This document shows positions 6,407-12,957 of a DNA stretch of 12,957 bases, piece by piece (the first letter of the stretch is position 1; each line of letters opens with the position of its first letter). Both the position numbers and the translations under genes were made by a program. The notes beneath the pieces were generated by a model. It ran no database searches and had not been told where the DNA came from. It worked only from the letters and a program-made list of their open reading frames with translations. The stretch is from NCBI GenBank assembly GCA_028693775.1, contig JAQUUS010000015.1:1-12957 (forward strand). The letters are read 5' to 3'. Source of the stretch: Alphaproteobacteria bacterium (GTDB taxonomy: Bacteria > Pseudomonadota > Alphaproteobacteria > UBA9219).

Positions 6407-7717
6407 ATGGAAGACGAAAAAGATAACAAAAAAGATGCGAAAGATGATGCTCCTGCGACGCTAACCCAACAGGAACTGGAACGCATTATCAAGAAACACG
6501 AAGATTATATTATGGGACGAAAGGGGGGTATTCGCGCTCATCTGACCCATTATAATCTCGAAGGCCTTTCGTTTGCGCAACGGGATTTATCGGATGCCGA
6601 CTTTACGGGGTCGACTTTATGCGAAGCTGATTTTACCGGCTCGAAACTTGATCGCGCGGTTCTCTATTGTTCCGATTTGCGCGGCGCCAATCTTTACAAC
6701 GCCAGCTTGAAAAATGCTGATCTTCGCGGTGCGACGTTGCGCGGGGCCAATCTGGTCGGCGCGAACATGGCCGGTATCGATTTGCGCGAAGGATCGTTGT
6801 CGAGCGCGACGAGCGACGGCGAACTGAAAGATAACCATGCCCAGATTTCTGTTGTCGAAAAAGGCGGGGCGAATTTGAGCGGCGCCAATCTCAACGGCGC
6901 AAAGCTTTCGGGCGCTGTTGCCGTCGGAAGCGATTTTAGCGATGCGACCTTGAAGGGCGCTCGCATTAAAAAGGCGAGCCTGAGAGATGCCGATTTCAGC
7001 AATACGGATCTCGAAAACGCCGATTTGAGCGAATGCGACCTTGCCAATGTGGTTTTGCGCAATGCTGTTTTGACAAACACCGCCATCAATTTGAGCGGCG
7101 TTGCGAAAGAGAATCTTGAAGGCGCAATGATGGGAATTCCTTTGGGACTTACCCTCAAGGATTTGCCTCTTCCGCTTGAACAAATGTTGCTTTTGCACAA
7201 GCAATGGGTCGAAAGCAGCGGAAAAAGCGGCAAGCAGTTCGATGTTAGCGGCTTCGATTTGCGCGGCAGTTCGGGATTTGCCGGGCTGAGCCTGACCTTG
7301 ATGCGGGGCAAGGGAACCATTTTCTATGAACTTGATTTCTCCAAGGCGCAGGTCCAGGGCGGCGATTTCCGCGAAGCCGATATGCGGCACATCAACTTTT
7401 CGAATGCGGATTTGCGCGGGGCGAATTTTTCCAAGGCCCAGCTGCGAAACGCCAATCTTTCCGGAGCCAAGATCCAGCCGCTTCTGCTGACTTCGGGCAA
7501 CAAGATGCATACGGTTTGGGCTGGTGCTTCTTTGCGTCACGCCAATCTGACAAAAGCCGATTTGACCGAGGTGGATTTCAGCGGCACGGACCTGTGCAGC
7601 GCCGATCTTCGCGGAGCCAATATCACCAGAGCCAATTTCAAAGGCGCGATGATGAAGGGGGCTCTGTTCGACCCGGATCAGAGGGGCATTTTGGCCAAGC
7701 AAATGGTTAAGGTTTAA
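6407..7717 (+). CDS. Pentapeptide-repeat protein, 436 residues
   Basis: Many A(D/N)LxG/A(D/N)FxG repeats show a right-handed quadrilateral beta-helix. Repeats run in three blocks, about 50-130, 155-245 and 306-420. There is no signal peptide or membrane segment. The first 16 residues are Lys/Asp/Glu-rich, so the protein is probably cytosolic. Before the first block is LERIIKKHEDYIMGRKGG (24-41) and before the last is LEQMLLLHKQWVESSGKSG (257-275). They share the pattern LExxxxxHxx(Y/W)(I/V) plus a Gly turn and look like two copies of a helix-turn cap, so the protein may be two stacked helices. Family members are often of unknown role; some (Qnr, MfpA) mimic DNA and protect gyrase, but nothing here shows that. 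The ATG has no strong ribosome site. The 3' end overlaps the convergent methyltransferase gene by 11 bases. Confidence 0.9.
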   Translation: MEDEKDNKKDAKDDAPATLTQQELERIIKKHEDYIMGRKGGIRAHLTHYNLEGLSFAQRDLSDADFTGSTLCEADFTGSKLDRAVLYCSDLRGANLYNASLKNADLRGATLRGANLVGANMAGIDLREGSLSSATSDGELKDNHAQISVVEKGGANLSGANLNGAKLSGAVAVGSDFSDATLKGARIKKASLRDADFSNTDLENADLSECDLANVVLRNAVLTNTAINLSGVAKENLEGAMMGIPLGLTLKDLPLPLEQMLLLHKQWVESSGKSGKQFDVSGFDLRGSSGFAGLSLTLMRGKGTIFYELDFSKAQVQGGDFREADMRHINFSNADLRGANFSKAQLRNANLSGAKIQPLLLTSGNKMHTVWAGASLRHANLTKADLTEVDFSGTDLCSADLRGANITRANFKGAMMKGALFDPDQRGILAKQMVKV

Positions 7718-8447
7718 GCGCCGTCTTTTGAGGAATCCTCGACAAAGCGATGCTCGCGGCGACGACGGCGTTTAGGCTTTCGACGCCCGTTGTCGGAATT
7801 CGGATGCGCGTTTCGAACCGGGAGGCCTCGAGCCCCGGTCCTTCTTCTCCCAGAAGCAACAGTCCGTTTTCAGGCCATGCGAATGTATCGATGGATTCGC
7901 CGCGCGGATCGAGGGCTATGCATGTTGCCGGAAAATCAGCCAGCGCCGGCCCCTTGGCCATGGGGATACGCAAAACGCTTCCCGCAGACGCCTTGACAGA
8001 TTTGGGGAGAAACGGATGGGCTGCTTCTTTTGAAAGGATCACGCGCGGTATGGCAAAGGCTTCGCAGCTTCGGATCAAGGCCCCGAGATTTCCTGGGTCG
8101 CCCGTGGCGGTCGCAACTTCGATGCCGTGAGGCTCATATGCCGCGATGTCGGATTCGGAGAGCGAGGGAATGCCGGGTTGCTCCAGAACCAGAATATTGA
8201 AATGCGTGCCGAGAATGTCGATTTGATCGAACAGGGGGGCTGAGAGTTCTACGGGTTTTGCTCCTTTGGCAATGGGCGTGTGCTTCGGGCTCATAATCTC
8301 GCAGGAGACGCCCAGCTTCGGGGCTTTGAGAAATTCGCGAATGAGTTTTTCGCCCGAAAGAAGGAAAAGGCCTTCTTCTTTCAATCCCTTGGAGGATGTC
8401 AGACTCAACAGCTTTTTGAAGGTCTCGTTTTGCGGGCTTTCGATCAT
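7707..8447 (-). CDS. SpoU/TrmH-family RNA 2'-O-methyltransferase
   Basis: SPOUT-fold enzyme that transfers methyl from S-adenosylmethionine to a ribose 2'-OH of tRNA or rRNA; the target cannot be told from sequence. All three SpoU motifs are visible: motif 1 GDPGNLGALIRSCEAF (116-131), with the Asn and Arg of the active site; motif 2 LLLGEEGPGL (197-206); and motif 3 IPTTGVESLNAVVAAS (217-232), which forms the SAM-binding knot. The N-terminal 100 residues resemble the substrate-binding domain found in RlmB/TrmH-like proteins (LFLLSGEKLIREFL). At 246 residues it is a normal length. The ATG overlaps the hisN stop as ATGA, with AAGGA very close upstream, so translation is likely coupled to hisN. 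It appears to be the last gene of the histidine operon, a passenger there. Its 3' end overlaps the convergent pentapeptide gene, leaving no terminator space. Confidence 0.9.
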   Translation of the reverse strand: MIESPQNETFKKLLSLTSSKGLKEEGLFLLSGEKLIREFLKAPKLGVSCEIMSPKHTPIAKGAKPVELSAPLFDQIDILGTHFNILVLEQPGIPSLSESDIAAYEPHGIEVATATGDPGNLGALIRSCEAFAIPRVILSKEAAHPFLPKSVKASAGSVLRIPMAKGPALADFPATCIALDPRGESIDTFAWPENGLLLLGEEGPGLEASRFETRIRIPTTGVESLNAVVAASIALSRIPQKTALKP

Positions 8448-9226
8448 TTCCTTTTCAAGAACCTCACCGCTTCTTCGGCCAGTTCTTTGGTGCTGGCGCA
8501 GAGCATTTCTCCTGAAAAATCAAATCCGACCGGTTTGAGATCCCAGTCGCTCGCAAAGCCGCCTGCGCCCGTGATGACCGGGATGCATCCGGCAACGTCG
8601 TATATTTGCAGCTTCGCTTCGACCAGTATATCTGCGCAGCCCATCGCGACAAGCCCGAAGGCATAGCAGTCGCAGTTGTATTGGCGATACTTCGCGGCAT
8701 GGCAAAGATCGAGGAAATCTTGCATGCCTTCGCCCCAGAACTTGTCGGGCAATCCGGCATAAAGGCGCGTCTCGGCCAGAGTGCGGGGCTTTGCGACTTT
8801 GATGGGGGCGTTGTTGTGCGTTGCCATCTGCGCATCGATGCCGAACCAGCGTTCTTTGGTAAAGGCTTGATCGATGCACCCGACGGCAGGTTTGCCGTTG
8901 TGCATGAGGCCGATGATGGTTCCGAACATCGGTTTGCCGGTCATAAAGGCCTTGGTGCCGTCGATGGGGTCGAGGACCCAGACAAATTCCGCGGTATCGT
9001 TTTCCCTGCCGAATTCCTCGCCGATGATTCCGTGGCTTGGAAAGGTTTTGTTGATTTTTTCGCGAACGATTTTTTCAATCGTTTTGTCGGCAATGGTGAC
9101 AGGCGACTGGTCCTGTTTGACTTCGACGGCAAGGTCGGAGCGGAAATATTTAAGCGCGATCTCTCCGGCGGCATCCGCAAGGTCGTCGATGAACGGTTTG
9201 AACTGTTTTTCGTAATCAATTGTCAT
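8444..9226 (-). CDS. hisN: Histidinol-phosphatase, inositol monophosphatase family
   Basis: Member of the Mg2+-dependent IMPase superfamily, 260 residues. Metal and catalytic motifs are present: GEE (69-71), VLDPIDGTKAF (84-94, with Asp86 and Asp89 as ligands) and the C-terminal YDVAGCIPVITGAGG (209-223, Asp210). By motif alone it could be an inositol or other sugar phosphatase. Its place between hisIE and the operon end, together with the IDGTKAF and PMFGTIIGL phrases of HisN proteins, makes dephosphorylation of histidinol phosphate the best call. The visible part of HisB has no HAD phosphatase domain, so the pathway needs such an enzyme. The start is the ATG at 9226, inside the hisIE 3' end (11-base overlap), with AAAGGA about eight bases upstream. 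It ends in a 4-base overlap with the methyltransferase gene. Confidence 0.88.
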   Translation of the reverse strand: MTIDYEKQFKPFIDDLADAAGEIALKYFRSDLAVEVKQDQSPVTIADKTIEKIVREKINKTFPSHGIIGEEFGRENDTAEFVWVLDPIDGTKAFMTGKPMFGTIIGLMHNGKPAVGCIDQAFTKERWFGIDAQMATHNNAPIKVAKPRTLAETRLYAGLPDKFWGEGMQDFLDLCHAAKYRQYNCDCYAFGLVAMGCADILVEAKLQIYDVAGCIPVITGAGGFASDWDLKPVGFDFSGEMLCASTKELAEEAVRFLKRK

Positions 9227-9854
9227 TGGCCAATCCTTTTTTCTCTGCGCGATCCTTGAGGATGCTCAGGACGTCTTTGTAGCTGAGGTCGGAGGCTTCG
9301 AGCAGAACGAACAAATGGTAGAGCAGGTCTGCGGCTTCCTCCGGCATGGAGGTAGAGCGGGTTGCTGCGGCGAGGGCCGTTTCGACGCCTTCTTCGCCCA
9401 CTTTTTGCGCAATGCGCGAAAGACCTGCTTCGAAAAGCTTTGCCGTGTAGCTTCCTGTGGGGGGATTGGCTCGGCGGTCGCGGATCGTATCGGCAAGGTC
9501 CGCAAGGACAGAGAGGTCTGTTTTGTCGTTTCCGTCGCCGAAGCAGGTGCGCGTTCCTTTGTGACAGGCCGGGCCTTTGGGAACAACGAAGTAGAGAAGC
9601 GTATCGTTATCGCAGTCGGCTTTGATGTCGACCATTCTCATAACGTTGCCGGAGGTTTCGCCTTTTTGCCACAGGCGTTTCTGGCTGCGGCTGTAGAATG
9701 TCGCTAGGCCCGTGTCGATCGTTTTGCGGAGGGCTTCCTTGTTGACATAGCCAAGCATCAGGACACGCATGGAGTTCGCGTCTTGCACAATGGCGGGCAG
9801 AAGCTCGTTTCCTTTTTCCCAGTCGAGGGTGTCGATATCCAATTCGATCTTCAT
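9216..9854 (-). CDS. hisI: Bifunctional phosphoribosyl-AMP cyclohydrolase / phosphoribosyl-ATP pyrophosphatase
   Basis: HisIE fusion, 212 residues, catalysing the second and third steps of histidine synthesis. Residues 1-108 are HisI (PRA-CH): SRSQKRLWQKGETSGN, then DCDND (80-84) for Mg2+ and Cys81, Cys97 and Cys104 for zinc. Residues 115-202 are HisE (PRA-PH), an all-alpha MazG-like fold with KVGEEGVETALAA (151-163) and PEEAADLLYH (171-180) carrying the Mg2+-binding acidic residues. The gene order and fusion are as in enterobacteria; most alphaproteobacteria keep hisI and hisE separate. It starts with an ATGA overlap with the hisF stop and lacks a strong ribosome site of its own, so translational coupling to hisF is likely. 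It overlaps hisN by 11 bases. Confidence 0.95.
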   Translation of the reverse strand: MKIELDIDTLDWEKGNELLPAIVQDANSMRVLMLGYVNKEALRKTIDTGLATFYSRSQKRLWQKGETSGNVMRMVDIKADCDNDTLLYFVVPKGPACHKGTRTCFGDGNDKTDLSVLADLADTIRDRRANPPTGSYTAKLFEAGLSRIAQKVGEEGVETALAAATRSTSMPEEAADLLYHLFVLLEASDLSYKDVLSILKDRAEKKGLANDN

Positions 9855-10618
9855 ATACGCACGGTTACGCCTTGTTTCTTTAAATAGTCCTTCACTTCGC
9901 CGATGGTCAGAACCTTCTTGTGGAATACGCTTGCGGCCAGCGCTCCGTCAACATGCGCCTTGATGAAGGCGTCTGCAAAGTGTTCCAGCGCGCCTGCGCC
10001 TCCGGAGGAGATGAGGGGGATGTCGATTTTAGCGCGGACAGCCGAGAGCTGTGCGATGTCGTAGCCTTTGCGCATGCCGTCTTGGTTCATGCAGTTCAAA
10101 ACGATTTCGCCTGCGCCCCGGGAGGCGGCTTCGGAGACCCAATCGAGCGTTCGGCGTTGCGTCGCTTTGGTTTTGGCTTCGTCGCCGGTGTATTGGTAGA
10201 CGAAATAGTCTCCGTCCTGTTCGCGGCTATCGATTCCGACAACGACGCACTGGATTCCGAATTCTTTCGCCATCTCTTCGATCAATGCGGGCGTTTCGAG
10301 GGCTGGGGAGTTGATGGAGATTTTATCGGCGCCGTTTGCGAGGATCGCCCGGGCGTCGTCGACGGTGCGGATGCCTCCCGCCACGCAAAAGGGGATGTCG
10401 ATGGATTCGGCGACGCGCTTGATCCAGTTGCGGTCGACCATGCGTCCGTCGCTGCTTGCCGTGATGTCGTAGAAGACGAGCTCGTCGGCTCCTTCGGCGC
10501 TGTAGCGTTCGGCAAGCTCGATGATATCGCCGACAATTTCGTGTTCGCGGAACTGCACGCCCTTGACGACTTTTCCGTCCCGGACGTCGAGGCAGGGGAT
10601 AATGCGCTTAGCCAGCAT
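9851..10618 (-). CDS. hisF: Imidazole glycerol phosphate synthase cyclase subunit
   Basis: TIM-barrel subunit that joins PRFAR and ammonia from HisH to give imidazole glycerol phosphate and AICAR. The ATG at 10618 has AAGGAG seven bases upstream and gives MLAKRIIPCLDVRDGKVVKG, the canonical start; the frame continues upstream only as non-family sequence inside hisA. Both catalytic aspartates fall at the expected positions, Asp11 and Asp130 (VVVGIDS). Phosphate-binding segments AGGIRT (80-85) and SSGGAGALEHF are present. The protein is 255 residues against 258 in E. coli, and long stretches (GVQF-x-x-HEI, ELVFYDITASSDGR, QYTGDE, GALAASVFHK) read like the enteric protein rather than the usual alphaproteobacterial HisF. 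It overlaps hisA by 11 bases and hisIE by 4. Confidence 0.97.
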   Translation of the reverse strand: MLAKRIIPCLDVRDGKVVKGVQFREHEIVGDIIELAERYSAEGADELVFYDITASSDGRMVDRNWIKRVAESIDIPFCVAGGIRTVDDARAILANGADKISINSPALETPALIEEMAKEFGIQCVVVGIDSREQDGDYFVYQYTGDEAKTKATQRRTLDWVSEAASRGAGEIVLNCMNQDGMRKGYDIAQLSAVRAKIDIPLISSGGAGALEHFADAFIKAHVDGALAASVFHKKVLTIGEVKDYLKKQGVTVRI

Positions 10619-11348
10619 GTCCAATCTCCTTGAGTGCGGTCGCAATGTCGATCCGGCCTTCGTAGATGGCTTTGCCGAAGACAACGCCTGCAACGGGAAT
10701 TTTTGCGAGCTTTTTCAGGTCTTCGAGGCAACTGACGCCGCCCGATGCTATGACTTGCAGATTGGGCGCTTTTTCGCGGATCGACTGGTAGAGGGTGGCG
10801 TTGGGGCCCAGTAGCATGCCGTCGCGGTGAACGTCCGTGCAGAGGATGTGGGTGAGGCCGCTCGCTTCGTAGGCTTCGAGAACGTCCCACAATATTTGTT
10901 TGCTCTCGTTTTGCCATCCGGAGATCAGCACGAGCGGTTGGCCGTCGACAAATTTGATATCGAAGGCAAGAACAATGCGTTCAGGGCCGAATTCCTTTAG
11001 CCAAGATTCTACAAGTTTCCGTTTTTTGACGGCGAGGCTGCCCACGATGACCCGTTCGATGCCTGCGTCCAGAAGCTTCTTGATGGTTTCGGCGTTGCGG
11101 ATGCCTCCTCCCGCCTGAACCTTCATTTGCGTTTCCTTGGCGATGCGCTCGATGAGCTCCAGTTGGATCATTTCGCCGCGCCGCGCGCCGTCAAGGTCGA
11201 CAACGTGTACCCATTTTGTCCCGGCATCGGCAAACTTCTGCGCCTGAAGGACGGGGTTCGCTTCGTAGATTTTGGCCGAGTCAAAATCTCCTTGTTCCAG
11301 GCGAACGCAAGCACCGTTTTTGAGATCGATAGCGGGGTATAGTTTCAT
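10608..11348 (-). CDS. hisA: ProFAR isomerase (phosphoribosylformimino-AICAR-P isomerase)
   Basis: Amadori-type isomerase converting ProFAR to PRFAR, the substrate of HisF. It is a TIM barrel of 246 residues, normal length. The first catalytic Asp is in YPAIDLKNG (Asp8). The second acidic site is in LAFDIK, where LALDVR is usual. CTDVHRDGMLLGPN carries the catalytic-face Thr, and the phosphate loops are QAGGGIRN and ASGGVS. SGWQNES resembles the SGWQENS of E. coli. Its ATG lies one base after the hisH stop, and the ribosome site is weak, so coupling to hisH is likely. Its last 11 bases are shared with the start of hisF and contain the hisF ribosome binding site. Confidence 0.96.
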   Translation of the reverse strand: MKLYPAIDLKNGACVRLEQGDFDSAKIYEANPVLQAQKFADAGTKWVHVVDLDGARRGEMIQLELIERIAKETQMKVQAGGGIRNAETIKKLLDAGIERVIVGSLAVKKRKLVESWLKEFGPERIVLAFDIKFVDGQPLVLISGWQNESKQILWDVLEAYEASGLTHILCTDVHRDGMLLGPNATLYQSIREKAPNLQVIASGGVSCLEDLKKLAKIPVAGVVFGKAIYEGRIDIATALKEIGHAG

Positions 11349-11349
11349 T

Positions 11350-11958
11350 TTACATATCCAGGAAGTTTTGAAGTATTTGCTGGCCGACTTGGCTCGACCG
11401 TTCGGGATGAAATTGGCATCCGATAAAATTTTTGTATCCGGCTATGGCTGTAAAGGCAGCGCTGTATTCACACGAAGCCAGTGTATTCTCCGAAACAGGA
11501 GCGGCATAGCTGTGCACGAAGTAGACGAAGCTTCCGTCCTCCACGCCTTTGAATAACGGATGCTCTTTGGCGCGGATGGATATTGAATTCCAGCCCATGT
11601 GGGGGATGGGCATGCCTTTCTTGTCGGGCAGGCGGGCGATTTTTCCGGGGATGACGCCGAGGCAATCGCAGCCTCCGCTTTCCTCGGACCGCTCGAACAT
11701 GATTTGCATTCCAAGGCATATGCCAAGAACGGGTTGCGTGAGGGCCCGGATGGTTTCGATCAGGTTTTTGGCTTTTAACTGCTGCATGGCCGCTGCCGCT
11801 GCGCCGACGCCGGGCAGGATAACCTTTGACGCGGCTTTGATTTTTGCCGGGTCGCTTGTAATTTCGGCTTCGCTTCCAAGGCGCTTGGCGGCCGCCATAA
11901 CGGATGTAAGGTTCGCGACGCCGCTGTCGACGATAGCGAGGGTTGTTTTATTTTTCAT
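11350..11958 (-). CDS. hisH: Imidazole glycerol phosphate synthase glutamine amidotransferase subunit
   Basis: Class I glutaminase that feeds ammonia to HisF. It is 202 residues, normal length. The nucleophile is in GICLGMQIMFERSEES, the oxyanion region in LPGVGAAAAAM, and the His-Glu of the triad in GCQFHPERSSQ. VEDGSFVYFVHSYA is the conserved strand before the triad. The FHPERS and RSEES phrases are as in the enteric protein. The ATG at 11958 has no clear Shine-Dalgarno sequence. A 122-base gap separates it from the HisB stop, the only real gap in the operon; it contains an A/T-rich stretch and a seven-codon frame but no terminator that I can see. Confidence 0.96.
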   Translation of the reverse strand: MKNKTTLAIVDSGVANLTSVMAAAKRLGSEAEITSDPAKIKAASKVILPGVGAAAAAMQQLKAKNLIETIRALTQPVLGICLGMQIMFERSEESGGCDCLGVIPGKIARLPDKKGMPIPHMGWNSISIRAKEHPLFKGVEDGSFVYFVHSYAAPVSENTLASCEYSAAFTAIAGYKNFIGCQFHPERSSQVGQQILQNFLDM

Positions 11959-12060
11959 TTGAGAACCATTGGATCCGCTGTCGCATTGCCCTGATCGGCT
12001 TAACTTATTAAAAACCGTTCGTTGTGAAAAGGGTTGATTCTGGGCATTCAGGGGTATGGG

Positions 12061-12084
12061 TCAGCTTATGTTGTTTTTGCTCAT
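12061..12084 (-). other. Seven-codon minigene overlapping the end of hisB
   Basis: ATG-AGC-AAA-AAC-AAC-ATA-AGC-TGA (MSKNNIS) starts inside the last codons of hisB as an ATGA overlap, with AAGGGGA four bases upstream. It has the layout of a translationally coupled next gene but stops after seven codons. It could be the remnant of a lost gene, a frameshifted start or chance. Function is not known. Confidence 0.3.
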
Positions 12085-12957
12085 AAAATCCCCTTCGTTG
12101 ACGGTAGTCCCGAGCCTTCGCGCTTTAATGCTTGTTTGAGGGCCCGGCCCAGAGCTTTGAAGGCTGCTTCGGCTATATGATGGGCGTTTTCGCCTTGAAC
12201 GGTCAGGTGAATGGCGGCTCCCAGCGCTACCGAAAGCGATTGGAAAAAATGCGGGATCATTTCGCAGGGCAATTGACCGCACATCGGGGTCGGAAAGCTT
12301 CCCGTCATTGTAAAATAGGGCCTGCCGGACAGATCGAGGGTGATTTGCGCTTCGGCTTCGTCCAACGCGGTCGTGAATCCATAGCGGCCTATTCCGCGTT
12401 TGTCGCCCAATGCGCCTTTCAGCGCTTCGCCGAGTGTGAGGGCGCAGTCTTCTATGGAATGGTGCATGTCGATTTGGAGATCGCCTTTGCAGGACAGCTC
12501 GAGCCCGAAGCTTCCATGCAACGCAACCTGTTCCAGCATGTGATCGAAAAAGCCGATGCCCGTCTGGACGTTCAGGAAGGCGTGGTCGTCGAGATTGACG
12601 ACCGTTTCGATGGCTGTTTCTTTTGTGGCGCGTCTGGCGGCGTGGAGGCGCGGCGCAGCGGCTGAAGGGGCCTTTGGGACGGAAACGCCCAAGGCTTTCA
12701 AGACAAGCGTGTTTTCTTCGGGCGTGCCTATCGAGAAGCGGACGGTATTCGGAATTTCGCCGTGCCTGTTGCGCGCCAGAATGCCGAAGCTTTGCAGCAG
12801 GCTCATGACGGCGGCAGAATCCTTTGTTTGGGCCAAAAGGAAATTTGTAACGCTTGGATAGACGCTGACGATGTGCGGCGATTGAGGTAGAAGCTTGGCC
12901 ATGCGTTCGCGTTCGGTGGCTATGATCTTGCGGCGTTCGAGACTTAAGGTAGATCGG
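12081..12957 (-). CDS. hisB: HisC-HisB fusion: aminotransferase C-terminus joined to imidazoleglycerol-phosphate dehydratase; 5' end cut by window
   Basis: One open frame runs from the right edge to 12081. Numbering from the internal Met at 12902, residues 1-72, plus 18 codons before it (ERRKIIATERER), match the C-terminal domain of histidinol-phosphate aminotransferase: VYPSVTNFLLAQ, the GILARNR turn, and VRFSIGTPEEN with the substrate-binding Arg55. An Ala/Pro-rich linker (73-88) follows. Residues 89-273 are a full HisB dehydratase: GIGFFDHMLEQVALHG (115-130), DMHHSIED (145-152) and HHIAEAAFKALGRAL (241-255), the His/Glu sets that bind two Mn2+. In most bacteria these are two genes. There is no HAD phosphatase domain between them, unlike enteric HisB. 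Steps catalysed would be dehydration to imidazole-acetol phosphate and the following transamination. The natural-looking linker argues against a sequencing error. Confidence 0.9.
   Translation of the reverse strand, partial: RSTLSLERRKIIATERERMAKLLPQSPHIVSVYPSVTNFLLAQTKDSAAVMSLLQSFGILARNRHGEIPNTVRFSIGTPEENTLVLKALGVSVPKAPSAAAPRLHAARRATKETAIETVVNLDDHAFLNVQTGIGFFDHMLEQVALHGSFGLELSCKGDLQIDMHHSIEDCALTLGEALKGALGDKRGIGRYGFTTALDEAEAQITLDLSGRPYFTMTGSFPTPMCGQLPCEMIPHFFQSLSVALGAAIHLTVQGENAHHIAEAAFKALGRALKQALKREGSGLPSTKGIL

Noticed and set aside
6617..7702. 361-codon frame on the - strand opposite the pentapeptide gene, with regular Ile/Gly/Ala-rich repeats
   Set aside because: The periodicity is the complement of the pentapeptide repeats on the + strand; there is no ribosome site.
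10619..10693. Upstream extension of hisF to 10693
   Set aside because: The ATG at 10618 has an ideal ribosome site and places both catalytic Asp residues at canonical positions 11 and 130.

Overview
The window reads as chromosomal DNA of an alphaproteobacterium, probably free-living and possibly uncultured. The best evidence is the alanyl-tRNA synthetase, whose sequence and length are alphaproteobacterial in character (this is a judgement from recognised motifs, not a search). Base composition is moderately GC-rich and gene density is high. No tRNA, rRNA, insertion sequence, CRISPR array or prophage gene was seen.

Left part (1-3400). A 5'-truncated 3-methyladenine DNA glycosylase gene (tag, + strand) converges, with one base between stop codons, on a 739-residue minus-strand protein. 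That protein appears to join an N-terminal ITPase/Ham1-like domain to one or two Rossmann domains of the LOG/SLOG nucleotide-processing superfamily. In front of this gene lies about 330 bases with a good promoter, several strong RNA stems and a textbook intrinsic terminator: either a free small RNA or a terminator-controlled leader (riboswitch or attenuator). A 68-codon orphan gene with a strong ribosome binding site follows.

Middle part (3500-7717). alaS (minus strand) has a perfect inverted repeat just upstream of its start. It is divergent from a 436-residue cytoplasmic pentapeptide-repeat protein that carries two copies of an N-cap-like motif.

Right part (7707-12957). A compact minus-strand histidine operon is transcribed in the order hisC-hisB (one fused reading frame, cut by the window edge), hisH, hisA, hisF, hisIE, hisN, and finally a SpoU/TrmH-family RNA methyltransferase. 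Most junctions overlap by 4 or 11 bases, which suggests translational coupling. The C-B-H-A-F-IE order, the fused HisIE and the sequence style of HisF and HisH resemble the enterobacterial operon more than the usual scattered alphaproteobacterial his genes, so horizontal acquisition is plausible. The HAD phosphatase half of enteric HisB is absent; the inositol-monophosphatase-type HisN presumably supplies histidinol-phosphate phosphatase activity.

The strongest candidates for something undescribed are the Ham1-SLOG fusion together with the structured RNA in front of it. In theory it could carry non-canonical NTP to NMP to free base in one polypeptide, beside a DNA base-repair glycosylase. The HisC-HisB fusion comes next.
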